Assembly (NCBI RefSeq): GCF_002591915.1
Contig: NZ_NIHB01000001.1
Coordinates: 597,805-661,804, forward strand
Reading direction: 5' to 3'
DNA length: 64,000 nt
From: Marinicella litoralis
Lineage (GTDB): Bacteria > Pseudomonadota > Gammaproteobacteria > Xanthomonadales > Marinicellaceae
Shown here: positions 1-10,005 of the stretch, one piece after another
How positions within the stretch are numbered: position 1 is the stretch's first letter
Layout: every line of letters starts with the position of its first letter
The notes under the pieces: generated by a model
Seen by the model: only the letters and a program-made list of their open reading frames with translations
What the model was told of the DNA's origin: nothing
Databases searched by the model: none
Translations under genes and position numbers: made by a program

Positions 1-273
1 AGCAAACGCCACAATCAAGAAATCGATGGTGGTCTGCACGAACGCGCCCCATTGAATGGTCACTGCTTCGGCGGTTTCTGTGGCTGGTTTCAGTACATAG
101 GCCAGCTCGGAAAAATCGACCCCGCCAATCAATAACCCCAATGGTGGCATCATGACACCACTGACAAAAGAGGCCACAATTTTACCGAACGCCGCACCAA
201 TGATGATACCAACTGCCATGTCCATGACATTGCCTTTGACTGCAAACTTTTTAAATTCTGACATCATACCCAT
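1..273 (-). CDS. mscL: Large-conductance mechanosensitive channel MscL (C-terminus cut by window edge)
   Basis: The 91 residues present read as the N-terminal part of MscL, the inner-membrane channel that opens under high membrane tension to release solutes during osmotic downshock. Visible hallmarks are the amphipathic N-terminus ([18 protein letters not shown]), the first pore helix ([17 protein letters not shown]) followed by [10 protein letters not shown], and the start of the second membrane helix ([10 protein letters not shown]). The start at 273 is chosen because an AGGAG lies six bases upstream; ATG codons at 279, 267 and 264 are alternatives. The cytoplasmic C-terminal helix lies outside the window. 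It follows glnA on the same strand, but a strong hairpin separates them. Confidence 0.93.
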   Translation of the reverse strand, partial: MGMMSEFKKFAVKGNVMDMAVGIIIGAAFGKIVASFVSGVMMPPLGLLIGGVDFSELAYVLKPATETAEAVTIQWGAFVQTTIDFLIVAFA

Positions 274-359
274 GTCCATCTCCTCTCATTAATTAAGTCC
301 AATTATTTTAAACGCCATGAGACAAGTTTGGACAGTAAAACATTGTAAATTAAAGACAA

Positions 360-389
360 AAAGGCCAGTTATGTAAATAACTGGCCTTT
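360..389 (-). terminator. Rho-independent terminator after glnA
   Basis: A perfect 13-bp stem (AAAGGCCAGTTAT with its complement) closes on a GTAA tetraloop, 23 bp beyond the glnA stop. Read on the minus strand the stem is followed by TTTGTCTTT. It should end the glnA transcript before mscL. Confidence 0.85.
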
Positions 390-411
390 GGATTTACTTA
401 AAAATGATGGT

Positions 412-1815
412 TTACAATGAATAATACATGTCAAATTCTGCTGGATGGGTGGCCATTCTGATGCGATTGACTTCTTCCATTTTTAAATCAATGAACCCAT
501 CAATAACATCATCAGTAAACACACCGCCCGCTTTTAAGAATTCACGGTCATTGTCTAAGGCTTCTAAGGCTTGGTCTAATGAGTGACACACAGTAGGGAT
601 GTTTTTGGCTTCTTCAGGCGGTAAATCATACAAGTCTTTGTCCATGGCAGAACCTGGGTCAATTTTGTTTTTGATGCCATCAAGGCCGGCCATCATCATT
701 GCAGAAAACATCAAATAAGGATTACCCATAGGGTCGCCAAATCTGACTTCAATGCGCCGAGCTTTTGGATTGTTGACAAATGGGATGCGGATAGAAGCTG
801 AACGATTTCTGGCTGAGTAAGCCAACATCACAGGGGCTTCAAAACCAGGAACCAATCGTTTGTAAGAGTTGGTTGAAGAGTTGGCAAATGCATTCAAAGC
901 GCGGGCATGTTTGAAGATGCCGCCAATGTAATGCAAAGCGGTTTCTGAAAGTCCGCCGTAGCCATCACCCATAAATAAGTTGTTGCCATCTTTGGTCAAT
1001 GACTGATGCACATGCATCCCGCTGCCGTTATCACCTACCACTGGTTTTGGCATAAATGTTGCGGTGTAACCGTAATCGTGAGCCACGTTGTGGACGGCAT
1101 ATTTCATCATCAAAACTTCATCGGCCTTTTTAACCAAGGTGTTGAATCTGGCACCAATTTCGCATTGGCCAGCAGTGCCCACTTCATGGTGATGAACTTC
1201 AATTTCGATGCCCATACCTTCCATGACTTTACACATGGCAGAACGCAAATCATTCAAAGAATCAACTGGTGGCACTGGAAAATACCCGCCTTTGACACGA
1301 GGTCTGTGCCCTGAGTTTTCCTTGGCATCGGTGCCAGATTCCCAAGCACCTTCGCGTGAATAAATTTCATAACCACAATTGTTGGCATCATTTTTCCAGC
1401 TGACACCATCAAACACGAAAAATTCAGGTTCAGGACCAAAAAAAGCGGTGTCGGCCACGCCTGATTGTTGCAGGTAGGCTTCAGCACGTTTAGCGATTGA
1501 ACGTGGGTCACGTTCATAACCTTGCATGGTGTTGGGTTCCAAAATGTCACACCGAATCACCAAAGTTGGGTATTGGCTGAATGGGTCGATAAAAGCAGTG
1601 TCTGGTTCAGGCATCAATACCATGTCAGATTCATTGATGCCTTTCCAACCAGCAATCGATGAACCGTCGAACATTTTACCGTCCTCAAACATTTCTTCAT
1701 TAACCTGAGAAACAGGCAATGTCACGTGGTGTTCTTTGCCACCCGTGTCACAAAAACGCAAATCAACAAAATCGATGTTTTCGTCTTTAATTAAATCTAA
1801 TATTTTATCGCTCAT
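412..1815 (-). CDS. glnA: Type I glutamine synthetase
   Basis: Makes glutamine from glutamate, ammonia and ATP; the main ammonium-assimilation enzyme of the cytoplasm, a dodecamer. The 467-residue length is usual for the GSI-beta form. The beta-grasp N-terminus ([17 protein letters not shown]), the catalytic-domain signature [13 protein letters not shown] near residue 50, the ATP-binding region [17 protein letters not shown] and the glutamate flap region NRSASIRIP are all present. The adenylylation tyrosine is conserved in [10 protein letters not shown] at about residue 396, so GlnE-type control by covalent modification is expected. The gene appears monocistronic, with a terminator downstream. 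No glnL/glnG two-component pair follows it in the window. Confidence 0.98.
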   Translation of the reverse strand: MSDKILDLIKDENIDFVDLRFCDTGGKEHHVTLPVSQVNEEMFEDGKMFDGSSIAGWKGINESDMVLMPEPDTAFIDPFSQYPTLVIRCDILEPNTMQGYERDPRSIAKRAEAYLQQSGVADTAFFGPEPEFFVFDGVSWKNDANNCGYEIYSREGAWESGTDAKENSGHRPRVKGGYFPVPPVDSLNDLRSAMCKVMEGMGIEIEVHHHEVGTAGQCEIGARFNTLVKKADEVLMMKYAVHNVAHDYGYTATFMPKPVVGDNGSGMHVHQSLTKDGNNLFMGDGYGGLSETALHYIGGIFKHARALNAFANSSTNSYKRLVPGFEAPVMLAYSARNRSASIRIPFVNNPKARRIEVRFGDPMGNPYLMFSAMMMAGLDGIKNKIDPGSAMDKDLYDLPPEEAKNIPTVCHSLDQALEALDNDREFLKAGGVFTDDVIDGFIDLKMEEVNRIRMATHPAEFDMYYSL

Positions 1816-1957
1816 TATTCAGCCTGTTATTTTGATGGAATGCACGTATTTTAAGGTTTGTGCCAAAATAAAAACATACGCAATTCTGCGTGGATAGCCA
1901 AATTCATCTGAGTTGTGATAGAGTAAATACCTGTCTATTTAACAGCTTCATTGAAAC

Positions 1958-3319
1958 ATGAATAATATTTTAAAATGGTTGCCATTGTTGTTATTCTCTG
2001 GATTGTTATTGGCTCAAGAAGATGAGTCCAACATCACTGAAAATAAACCCAGTTGGAGTGACACAGCGCAACAAATAATTGTCAATCAAACAGTCGCGGA
2101 TCAAGCCATACAGCAACGATTTGCCAATATTTTAAAAATCAGTGCACGCATCCAAGATCCTGAGGTTGAAGTCACTGAAGGGGTGTTGGTGTTAAATGGT
2201 TGGACAGACGATGCAGCTGATAAAAAATGGGTAGAGGAGGCAGCCAATCGGACAGAAGGCGTGATTGCTGTGGTCAATAACATTGAAGTGCGTCTCGGTG
2301 AACAATGGGACTTGGACCCTGCGTTCAAAGAAGCCATGACTTTGTATGATCAATTCATCCGAGCCTTACCTAAAATATCCATTGCTTTGATGGTTTTAAT
2401 CCTCACATGGGTACTGGCTAAAATCACCGTTGCTTTGGCGACACGTGGATTGGGACGCAAGGTCAGTAATCCTTTCGTGCTGCGAATGGGTGCAAGGTTA
2501 TTGGCTGTGCCGGTGGTGGTGATTGGTCTTTATTTGGTGTTAAAACTCACCGGTTTAACCAACTTGGCCCTGACAGTGGTTGGTGGTACTGGCATATTGG
2601 GTTTGGTGATTGGTATTGCTTTCAAAGACATTGCTGAAAACTTTCTGGCCAGTATTTTAATCAGTATTCAACGACCATTCAGAATTGGCGACTATATTTT
2701 AGTCGATGGGCATGAAGGCGTGGTGCAAAGTGTCACCACCCGAGGTACAGTTATCATGACCCTGGAAGGCAATCACATCCACATCCCCAATGCCATCATT
2801 TACAAAAACACCATCGTTAATGTAACCGCCAACCCCAATATCCGGCAAAAATTTACCGTGGGTATTGGATACGATGACTCGATCACCAACGCCCAACAAA
2901 TTGCTTTGGCTGTTTTACTTAACCATGAGGCCATACTGAAAGAACCAGAGCCTCAAGTGCTGGTAGATAACCTGGGTGCAGCTACAGTCAATATCATCGT
3001 GTATTTTTGGGTAGATGGGCAAAAAAACAGTGCGTCCAAAGTCAAATCTGCGATGATTCGGCTGATCAAAAAAGCTTTTGATGAGGCCAAAATATTGATG
3101 CCTGATGAAGCCCGTGAAGTGGTTTTCCCAGAAGGCATTCGAATCATCCAAGATTCGGCTGAGGATACAGTGAAAGAGCCCGTGGTTAAATCCAGCGAAC
3201 CGCAGGACAATGCGGTAGAAGCTGACTTATCCAATGATGTGGATGAAATTCGCAAACAGTCAGCAGAAAATCAATTGTCGAAAGCCGATGATAATTTGAT
3301 CAAAGATGAAAAAAACTGA
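1958..3319 (+). CDS. MscS-family mechanosensitive channel with periplasmic BON domain
   Basis: A 453-residue small-conductance-type mechanosensitive channel. Order of parts: signal peptide (residues 1-19, ending LLLAQ), a BON domain at about 45-112 (ILKISARIQDPEVEVTEG ... VNNIEVRLGE), three hydrophobic segments at about 140-220, the glycine/alanine-rich pore helix (VVGGTGILGLVIGIAF at about 207), the MscS beta domain with the signature IQRPFRIGDYILVDGHEG, and an acidic, charged C-terminal tail. The BON domain probably sits in the periplasm near the outer membrane or peptidoglycan. Its end overlaps modA by 14 bases, so it is probably translated together with the molybdate genes. Function as an osmotic valve is a family inference; gating ion or ligand is unknown. 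Confidence 0.88.
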   Translation: MNNILKWLPLLLFSGLLLAQEDESNITENKPSWSDTAQQIIVNQTVADQAIQQRFANILKISARIQDPEVEVTEGVLVLNGWTDDAADKKWVEEAANRTEGVIAVVNNIEVRLGEQWDLDPAFKEAMTLYDQFIRALPKISIALMVLILTWVLAKITVALATRGLGRKVSNPFVLRMGARLLAVPVVVIGLYLVLKLTGLTNLALTVVGGTGILGLVIGIAFKDIAENFLASILISIQRPFRIGDYILVDGHEGVVQSVTTRGTVIMTLEGNHIHIPNAIIYKNTIVNVTANPNIRQKFTVGIGYDDSITNAQQIALAVLLNHEAILKEPEPQVLVDNLGAATVNIIVYFWVDGQKNSASKVKSAMIRLIKKAFDEAKILMPDEAREVVFPEGIRIIQDSAEDTVKEPVVKSSEPQDNAVEADLSNDVDEIRKQSAENQLSKADDNLIKDEKN

Positions 3320-4082
3320 ATCTTATGGGTTTTCGGTGTTGTTGATACTGTGTCTATTTGCCAGTCCTAGCAGTGCCACAAAATTACATGTGGCAGTGGC
3401 CAGTAACTTTCTGGCAACGGCTGAACAATTGGCGCCAGAATTCAAGTCCTACAGCGATGATGACTTGTTGGTCAGCTCGGGATCAACCGGCATGTTGTTT
3501 GCCCAAATCAACCAAGGTGCACCATATGATGTGATGATGGCAGCAGACACCTCAACCCCCCAAAAGTTAATGTCGTCAGGTTTGGCAAGTGACGCTTTCA
3601 CCTATGCCACTGGCCAATTGGTGTTATTGGCCAATCAAAAAAGCAGTGGTGCCTGCCAAGACATTTTGTTTGCTGGTGATCTGCGTCATTTAGCCATTGC
3701 CAACCCTAAGTTGGCTCCATATGGATTGGCTGCAAAGCAATATTTAGAGGCCATAGGCTGGTGGCAGTCAAACCAAAATAAACTCGTGATGGGTGAAAAT
3801 GTGGCCCAAGCCATGCAAATGGCGGTGAGCGAAAATGCCACTGCTGGGTTGGTGGCTGCTTCTGTCTTGATTCACCATATTCCATCAACCACCCAATGTA
3901 CTTGGACACCGCCGATTGGTAGCTATGCACCGATAGAACAAGCCATGGTATTGCTGTCCCGTTCGGATCAGCAGCAGGCGTATCAGCGCTTCAAGACATT
4001 TTTACAAACTGCGCCCGCTCGTAAAATAATTGAGGCCAATGGATACCTCATTTCAGCTGACAATTCAGGGCGGACTGAATGA
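3306..4082 (+). CDS. modA: Molybdate ABC transporter, periplasmic binding protein
   Basis: Periplasmic molybdate/tungstate binding protein of an ABC importer. A signal peptide (about residues 1-24, ending SSAT) precedes the typical start of mature ModA, KLHVAVASNF. The ligand-contact stretch VSSGSTGMLFAQINQGAPYDV and the later NPKLAPYGLAAKQYLEAIG match the family. Length of 258 is normal. It overlaps the upstream mscS-type gene by 14 bases and modB by four bases (ATGA), so the three transporter genes are one transcription unit. It would supply molybdenum to enzymes such as nitrate reductase, none of which is in the window. Confidence 0.95.
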   Translation: MKKTESYGFSVLLILCLFASPSSATKLHVAVASNFLATAEQLAPEFKSYSDDDLLVSSGSTGMLFAQINQGAPYDVMMAADTSTPQKLMSSGLASDAFTYATGQLVLLANQKSSGACQDILFAGDLRHLAIANPKLAPYGLAAKQYLEAIGWWQSNQNKLVMGENVAQAMQMAVSENATAGLVAASVLIHHIPSTTQCTWTPPIGSYAPIEQAMVLLSRSDQQQAYQRFKTFLQTAPARKIIEANGYLISADNSGRTE

Positions 4083-4753
4083 TTGAGTGGCCAGACTTAA
4101 CGGCATTCTTTCTCAGCTTTAAATTGGCCACCCTTACCACTTTGATTCTGCTTGTCATTGGCACACCTTTGGCTTGGTGGTTGGCTCGAACCAACAACAG
4201 AATCAAGCCATTGATTGAAACTTTGGTGGCCTTACCCATTGTGTTACCACCCACTGTGATGGGTTTTTACTTATTGATTTTACTGGGGCCAAATGGCTGG
4301 TTGGGTGGCTTTTGGGTCAGTCTGACAGGTCAGGCATTGACCTTTTCATTTGCTGGCTTGGTGGTGGCTTCTGTTGTTTACAGTTTGCCATTCGTCATTC
4401 AACCTTTACAGAATGGTTTTGAATCGGTCTCACCCAGGTTGTTAGAAGCTGCCAGGACTTTGGGTGCTAAACCTTTGGATGCCTTTTTTACCATTGCAGT
4501 ACCTGTGGCCAAACGTGGGTTTTTGACCGCGACCGTGCTTGGTTTTGCCCATACCTTAGGTGAGTTTGGGGTGGTGCTGATGGTTGGAGGTAACATCCCA
4601 GGTGAAACCAAAGTCATCGCCATTGAAATTTATAATCAAGTGGAAATGTTGAATTACGCTCAAGCCCATGTGTTGTCCGCGATGTTATTGATTTTGGCAT
4701 TTGTGATGATTTTTGCCATGTATTGGATCAATAACAAAGGCAGGAGTTCTTGA
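4079..4753 (+). CDS. modB: Molybdate ABC transporter permease
   Basis: Inner-membrane permease of the molybdate importer, 224 residues with about five membrane helices. The ATPase-coupling (EAA) loop is seen as EAARTLGAKPLDAFFTIAVP around residues 122-141, and GEFGVVLMVGGNIPGET is the usual ModB/CysT-type segment. ATGA overlap with modA and a one-base overlap (TGATG) with modC show tight translational coupling. Confidence 0.95.
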   Translation: MIEWPDLTAFFLSFKLATLTTLILLVIGTPLAWWLARTNNRIKPLIETLVALPIVLPPTVMGFYLLILLGPNGWLGGFWVSLTGQALTFSFAGLVVASVVYSLPFVIQPLQNGFESVSPRLLEAARTLGAKPLDAFFTIAVPVAKRGFLTATVLGFAHTLGEFGVVLMVGGNIPGETKVIAIEIYNQVEMLNYAQAHVLSAMLLILAFVMIFAMYWINNKGRSS

Positions 4754-5826
4754 TGAATATTGCGGGACATTGTCATTTTAAAATCAAGCGCGAAGATTTT
4801 GAACTTGAGCTGGCATTTGATATTCCAGTCGCTGGCATTATGGCCATCTATGGTGAATCAGGTTGTGGTAAAACCAGCATCCTCAGGGCCATGGTGGGCT
4901 TGGATCATCATTCAGGATCTTGCTTTACCTTGAATGGGGTGGCGTTGCAAAAAGGCGGTGTATTCATTCCAGCAGAACAACGAAAAGTGGGTTTGGTGTT
5001 TCAGGATTTGTCTTTGTTTCCACATTTGAATGTGCGGGAAAACATCCAGTTTGCTGAGAAAAGAAACCCCAGTGGAAACAACATTAAACGATCAGATGTG
5101 TTGGATGTTTTGGCCATTGGGGCATTACTCGACCGAATGCCTCAGCAACTTTCTGGTGGTGAACAACAACGGGTAGCGATCGCCAGAACCTTGATGCGAC
5201 AACCAGAGCTGCTGTTGTTGGATGAACCGATGAGTGCTTTGGACGACAACAACAAGCAGCGGTTGATACCTTACCTTCGGCAGGTTCATCAAACTTTTGA
5301 TTTGCCAATGATGGTGGTCAGTCATGACTTGAATGTAGTGACTCAATTGTGCGACCATATATTGATGATCAATGACAGAGGTTATCAGTTTCATGACTCA
5401 ATTCACCAAGCGATGTTATCAGATGATGCTGAAACCTTCAAATCTCAGCAATTACAGGCAGTATTTAATACACAGGTGATTGACCGTGATGAAGCATTTG
5501 GTTTAACCACGGTTGAAACTCCAACTGGTACCACTTTTTATATCAATGGTTTGTTCCCAAAAACACAAGCCATCAGGCTCAACATCCATGCCAAAGATGT
5601 TTCTATGTCTTTGCAAGCTCCTCAGCAAAGCAGTATTTTGAATGTGTTGGCAGCCAAGGTGGTTGAGGTCAAAGCCACCCCAGGTTTTGAATGTTTGGTG
5701 GTGGCTCAAGTGGGTGAAGATCAAATTATGGGTCTGATCTCTAAAAAATCTGCAATAAATCTGAAACTCCAGGTTAATCAAAATATTTTTATCCAGATCA
5801 AAACCAATGCCATTGTTGCTGGCTAG
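4753..5826 (+). CDS. modC: Molybdate ABC transporter ATPase with C-terminal TOBE/Mop domain
   Basis: ATPase that drives molybdate import with ModB. Walker A is GESGCGKTS (about residue 36), the Q-loop VGLVFQDLSLFPHL, the ABC signature LSGGEQQRVAIART, Walker B LLLLDEPMSALDD and the switch histidine VVSHD. A C-terminal TOBE (Mop-like) domain of about 65 residues begins near SILNVLAAKVVEV and probably binds oxyanion for regulation. The ATG at 4753 is preferred over an in-frame TTG three bases earlier because AGGAG ends six bases before it. The modB stop overlaps this start by one base. Confidence 0.95.
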   Translation: MNIAGHCHFKIKREDFELELAFDIPVAGIMAIYGESGCGKTSILRAMVGLDHHSGSCFTLNGVALQKGGVFIPAEQRKVGLVFQDLSLFPHLNVRENIQFAEKRNPSGNNIKRSDVLDVLAIGALLDRMPQQLSGGEQQRVAIARTLMRQPELLLLDEPMSALDDNNKQRLIPYLRQVHQTFDLPMMVVSHDLNVVTQLCDHILMINDRGYQFHDSIHQAMLSDDAETFKSQQLQAVFNTQVIDRDEAFGLTTVETPTGTTFYINGLFPKTQAIRLNIHAKDVSMSLQAPQQSSILNVLAAKVVEVKATPGFECLVVAQVGEDQIMGLISKKSAINLKLQVNQNIFIQIKTNAIVAG

Positions 5827-5850
5827 GTGCCATGTTTTGATTTTCAAACT

Positions 5851-6060
5851 TCATGAATGATTTTTTCGCTTAATTATTCTACAAGTCTGGTCAATTTGAG
5901 GGATGATTGAGCTTGTAAATGCCAAACCAAAAGCCTGAATTGCGGTTTCAAAATATACATTGGCCATAAAAACCAAGTCATTGTTGTAATAAGCATTCAT
6001 GGTTTTATTAATGATGTTAAAGGTACCTTGATATTCTCTAACTGTTATGTATTCATACCC
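5851..6060 (-). pseudogene. In-frame open extension beyond the stop of the upstream lipoprotein gene
   Basis: Continuing the frame of the lipoprotein gene past its TAA (6061-6063) gives another 69 sense codons before a TGA at 5851-5853. The translated stretch looks protein-like (GYEYITVREYQGTFNI, NAYYNNDLVFMANVYFE, AFGLAFTSSIIPQI) rather than random. I read it as the former C-terminal part of the lipoprotein, cut off by a nonsense codon or sequencing error, or reached by readthrough. It also fills what is otherwise a 234-bp gap between modC and the lipoprotein. No ATG with a ribosome site starts it independently. Confidence 0.45.
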
Positions 6061-6477
6061 TTATTCTGTCTCTATGAATTGCTCAACAGTTAATTTAAAA
6101 AAATCGTCCTGAAAAGTTGAAAGTGTGATTAAGTGGCCGTTGCATGAATTGGTGTAAATACCGACTAATTTGGGCTTGTAACTTGGATAATATAAACCTG
6201 CAGAATTGGTATAAAATTGATTGCCACCTTGTGCCAAAGTGGTATAAACAATTTGGTCCAGTGCAGCCTCAACAGCCCCAATGGGAAAAGAGATGGCACT
6301 GACCAAGGTCAGTTGATCAAATTCAGAACTCAGATTGTTTTGCTTTATAACCTCGATACCACTGTGTTCGAGTTTGTTTTTTAGTTGATCAAATTGTACT
6401 TCATCGGCGCCAATGACGAACAGTTTGTGCTGACTACAACCCACACAAAATAGCAAACATAAAACAATATACTTCAT
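6061..6477 (-). CDS. Small putative lipoprotein, unknown function (possibly truncated)
   Basis: A protein of 138 residues with an N-terminal lipoprotein-like signal: MKYIVLCLLFCVGCSQ, where Cys14 would be the lipidated residue; the -3 position (Cys) is not the usual Leu, so the lipobox is imperfect. The rest is soluble alpha/beta-like sequence with no domain I recognise. The start at 6477 is chosen because GGTGAG lies just before it and the signal begins there; ATG at 6489 and TTG at 6492 are in frame. The frame stays open for 69 codons after the stop, so the gene may be broken (see the adjoining entry). It lies convergent to modC and divergent from the porin gene. Confidence 0.6.
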   Translation of the reverse strand: MKYIVLCLLFCVGCSQHKLFVIGADEVQFDQLKNKLEHSGIEVIKQNNLSSEFDQLTLVSAISFPIGAVEAALDQIVYTTLAQGGNQFYTNSAGLYYPSYKPKLVGIYTNSCNGHLITLSTFQDDFFKLTVEQFIETE

Positions 6478-6604
6478 CTCACCCGACATCAATTAACATG
6501 TAAAAAAGTACTTTATCACATCTACCTTGTGAGAAGTTGTGTGGAGTTAATAATGCCATTAAACCTAAGTAGCAACATGTGCAGACATTGTTTTTTTAAG
6601 CTCC

Positions 6605-6645
6605 TTGATTTAAGTCAATGCGATTCAATGGATATTGACTAAACT
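6605..6645 (+). promoter_or_regulatory. FNR/Dnr-type promoter of the porin gene
   Basis: The box TTGAT-TTAA-GTCAA occupies 6605-6618. A -10 hexamer TAAACT is at 6640-6645, so the box centre would lie about 40.5 bp upstream of a start near 6652, the class II activator position. The gene start follows at 6677. Confidence 0.75.
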
Positions 6646-6676
6646 TCACCCTGATGGCTCACATTGGAGAATTGAG

Positions 6677-7891
6677 ATGCACAAGAAAAATCATCATTTA
6701 ACGTCTGCTGTTGCTATGATTTTGATGAGCTCGCCTGCCTGGTCTATTGATTCATTGGGAGATGCTTTCAGAGAGGGCGATGCCAATTTGTCTTTCAGGT
6801 ACCGATTTGAATGGGTGGACCAAGATGGGTTTAACAGAGATGCCAATGCATCAACCTTACGCACCCGTTTAAACTTCCAAACAGCTGCTTACAAAGGGTT
6901 CAGATTCTTCATAGAGGCTGATAATGTGATGGAGGTTTTTGGTGATAATTACAACGCTGGGGCTGGCAATACACCAAACCATGGACAATATCCTGTGGTT
7001 GCAGACCCAACAGACACTGAAATCAATCAAGCTTGGTTCAATTACGCTTTTAACGACACCAGTGGCATTAAATTGGGTCGTCAAAGGATTTTATTAGACA
7101 ACCAACGATTTGTCGGTGGCGTCGGCTGGCGACAAAACGAACAAACCTATGATGCCGTTTCATTGGATACACAAATAGCCGGCAGTCAGTTGTTTTTATC
7201 ATATATCGAAAACGTAAACCGCATCTTTGGTGATGATGTGGCTGCCGGCGATCATGACAACCAAACATTGCTCGCCAACTGGTCTAACATATGGCAAAAC
7301 AAACATCAATTAACACTTTACTACTACAACATAGACAATCAAGATGCCGCTGATTTTTCTACCGCTACTTTGGGCGCCTCATTCAAATCACATTGGCCCA
7401 TGGGCGAGCACAAAATGACTTTTGCCGCTGAATTGGCACAACAGTCTGATGCCCATAATAATCCCGTCAATTATGATGCCAGCTATATGCGATTAGACCT
7501 GGCTTTGGCCTTTAAACAAGTGACTTACTTCGTTGGTTATGAAGTGTTGGAAGGCAGTACCAAGCAGTCTGGTGCAGCTTTCAGAACACCGCTGGCAACC
7601 TTGCATGCATTCAATGGCTGGGCTGATCAATTCCTCGGCACACCTGATGTTGGCTTGGCAGATTCTTTTGTGGGCGCCAAAGGTGCAATTGCAGGTTTCA
7701 ACTGGCAAATAAAATACCATCAGTTTGACCCTGAAAGTGGTCCTGGTGATTTGGGCCATGAAGTGGATTTTTCAGTGGCCAAAAAACTGAATAAAAACTT
7801 ATCTGCATTGGTGAAAGCAGCCCATTTCGAAGCCGAGGACATCAAGTCTGACACCAATAAATACTGGCTTATGTTAAGTGCTGATTTTTAA
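6677..7891 (+). CDS. Outer-membrane beta-barrel porin, alginate-export/OprB-like type
   Basis: A predicted outer-membrane barrel of 404 residues. A signal peptide (MHKKNHHLTSAVAMILMSSPAWS) is followed by alternating beta-strand sequence, with many aromatic residues at strand ends and a C-terminal phenylalanine (SADF) typical of barrels. The stretches LSFRYRFEWVDQDG, TLRTRLNFQTAAYKGFRFF and GIKLGRQRILLDNQRFVGGVGWRQ fit the alginate-export family of porins. The start at 6677 has GGAGA seven bases upstream and gives a clean signal peptide; an upstream ATG-less extension is rejected. An FNR/Dnr box lies in front, tying it to the denitrification genes. Substrate unknown; passage of nitrite, nitrate or another small anion is only a guess. 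Confidence 0.8.
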   Translation: MHKKNHHLTSAVAMILMSSPAWSIDSLGDAFREGDANLSFRYRFEWVDQDGFNRDANASTLRTRLNFQTAAYKGFRFFIEADNVMEVFGDNYNAGAGNTPNHGQYPVVADPTDTEINQAWFNYAFNDTSGIKLGRQRILLDNQRFVGGVGWRQNEQTYDAVSLDTQIAGSQLFLSYIENVNRIFGDDVAAGDHDNQTLLANWSNIWQNKHQLTLYYYNIDNQDAADFSTATLGASFKSHWPMGEHKMTFAAELAQQSDAHNNPVNYDASYMRLDLALAFKQVTYFVGYEVLEGSTKQSGAAFRTPLATLHAFNGWADQFLGTPDVGLADSFVGAKGAIAGFNWQIKYHQFDPESGPGDLGHEVDFSVAKKLNKNLSALVKAAHFEAEDIKSDTNKYWLMLSADF

Positions 7892-7923
7892 TAGAATCAA
7901 TAACTGATTAATTCCTTTAAATT

Positions 7924-7999
7924 CCACGCTGCTGCGCCGTTACTAGCGGTGTATCGGCCTGGTTTGTTGTAGCCGTACTGCAGCGAGTCCGCGTTAAAT
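7924..7999. other. GC-rich structured intergenic segment between porin and norC
   Basis: A 70-base stretch (7924-7993) is about 63 percent G+C by my count, far above its surroundings. It can fold with an outer stem CGCTGC (7927-7932) / GCAGCG (7980-7985) and two inner hairpins (CCGTT...AGCGG and CGGC...GCCG). It lies upstream of the norC promoter box, so it would be in the 3' part of the porin transcript. On the minus strand a 33-codon open frame without a start crosses it. Role unknown: an RNA structure, a decayed gene piece or a small repeat are possible. Confidence 0.35.
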
Positions 8000-8008
8000 T
8001 AAATAAGA

Positions 8009-8050
8009 TTGACTTACATCAAGATGTCATTCTTAACATATTGTTAACAT
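8009..8050 (+). promoter_or_regulatory. FNR/Dnr-type promoter of norCB
   Basis: The box TTGAC-TTAC-ATCAA is at 8009-8022 and a -10 hexamer TAACAT at 8045-8050. The centre would be at -41.5 from a start near 8057, the class II FNR/Dnr position. norC starts at 8090. Confidence 0.8.
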
Positions 8051-8089
8051 AGCGAAAACCCAGTAATCAATTCCTGATATGAGGCTAAC

Positions 8090-9945
<1,856 letters not shown>

Positions 9946-9953
9946 CAAACCAC

Positions 9954-9988
9954 ATGAACCCAGGCTTACAGCGCCTGGGTTCATTTTC
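9954..9988 (+). terminator. Hairpin between norB and norQ
   Basis: A 12-bp perfect stem (ATGAACCCAGGC with its complement) and a 7-base loop, followed by a short TTTT, lies between norB and norQ. It could end part of the norCB transcript, lowering norQD expression relative to norCB, or protect the norCB mRNA 3' end. Confidence 0.65.
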
Positions 9989-10005
9989 CCTCTTTGGAGT
10001 AGATC

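Noticed and set aside
1849-1866. Possible sigma-54 promoter upstream of glnA (minus strand TGGCAC followed by AAACC and TTAAA)
   Set aside because: The -24 GG is present but the required GC at -12 is missing, and no NtrC sites were seen upstream.
7897-7999. Integron attC-like site (GCGTTAAAT on the right side, imperfect ATTCCACGC on the left)
   Set aside because: The left core lacks the conserved AAC triplet and there is no integrase or cassette array nearby.
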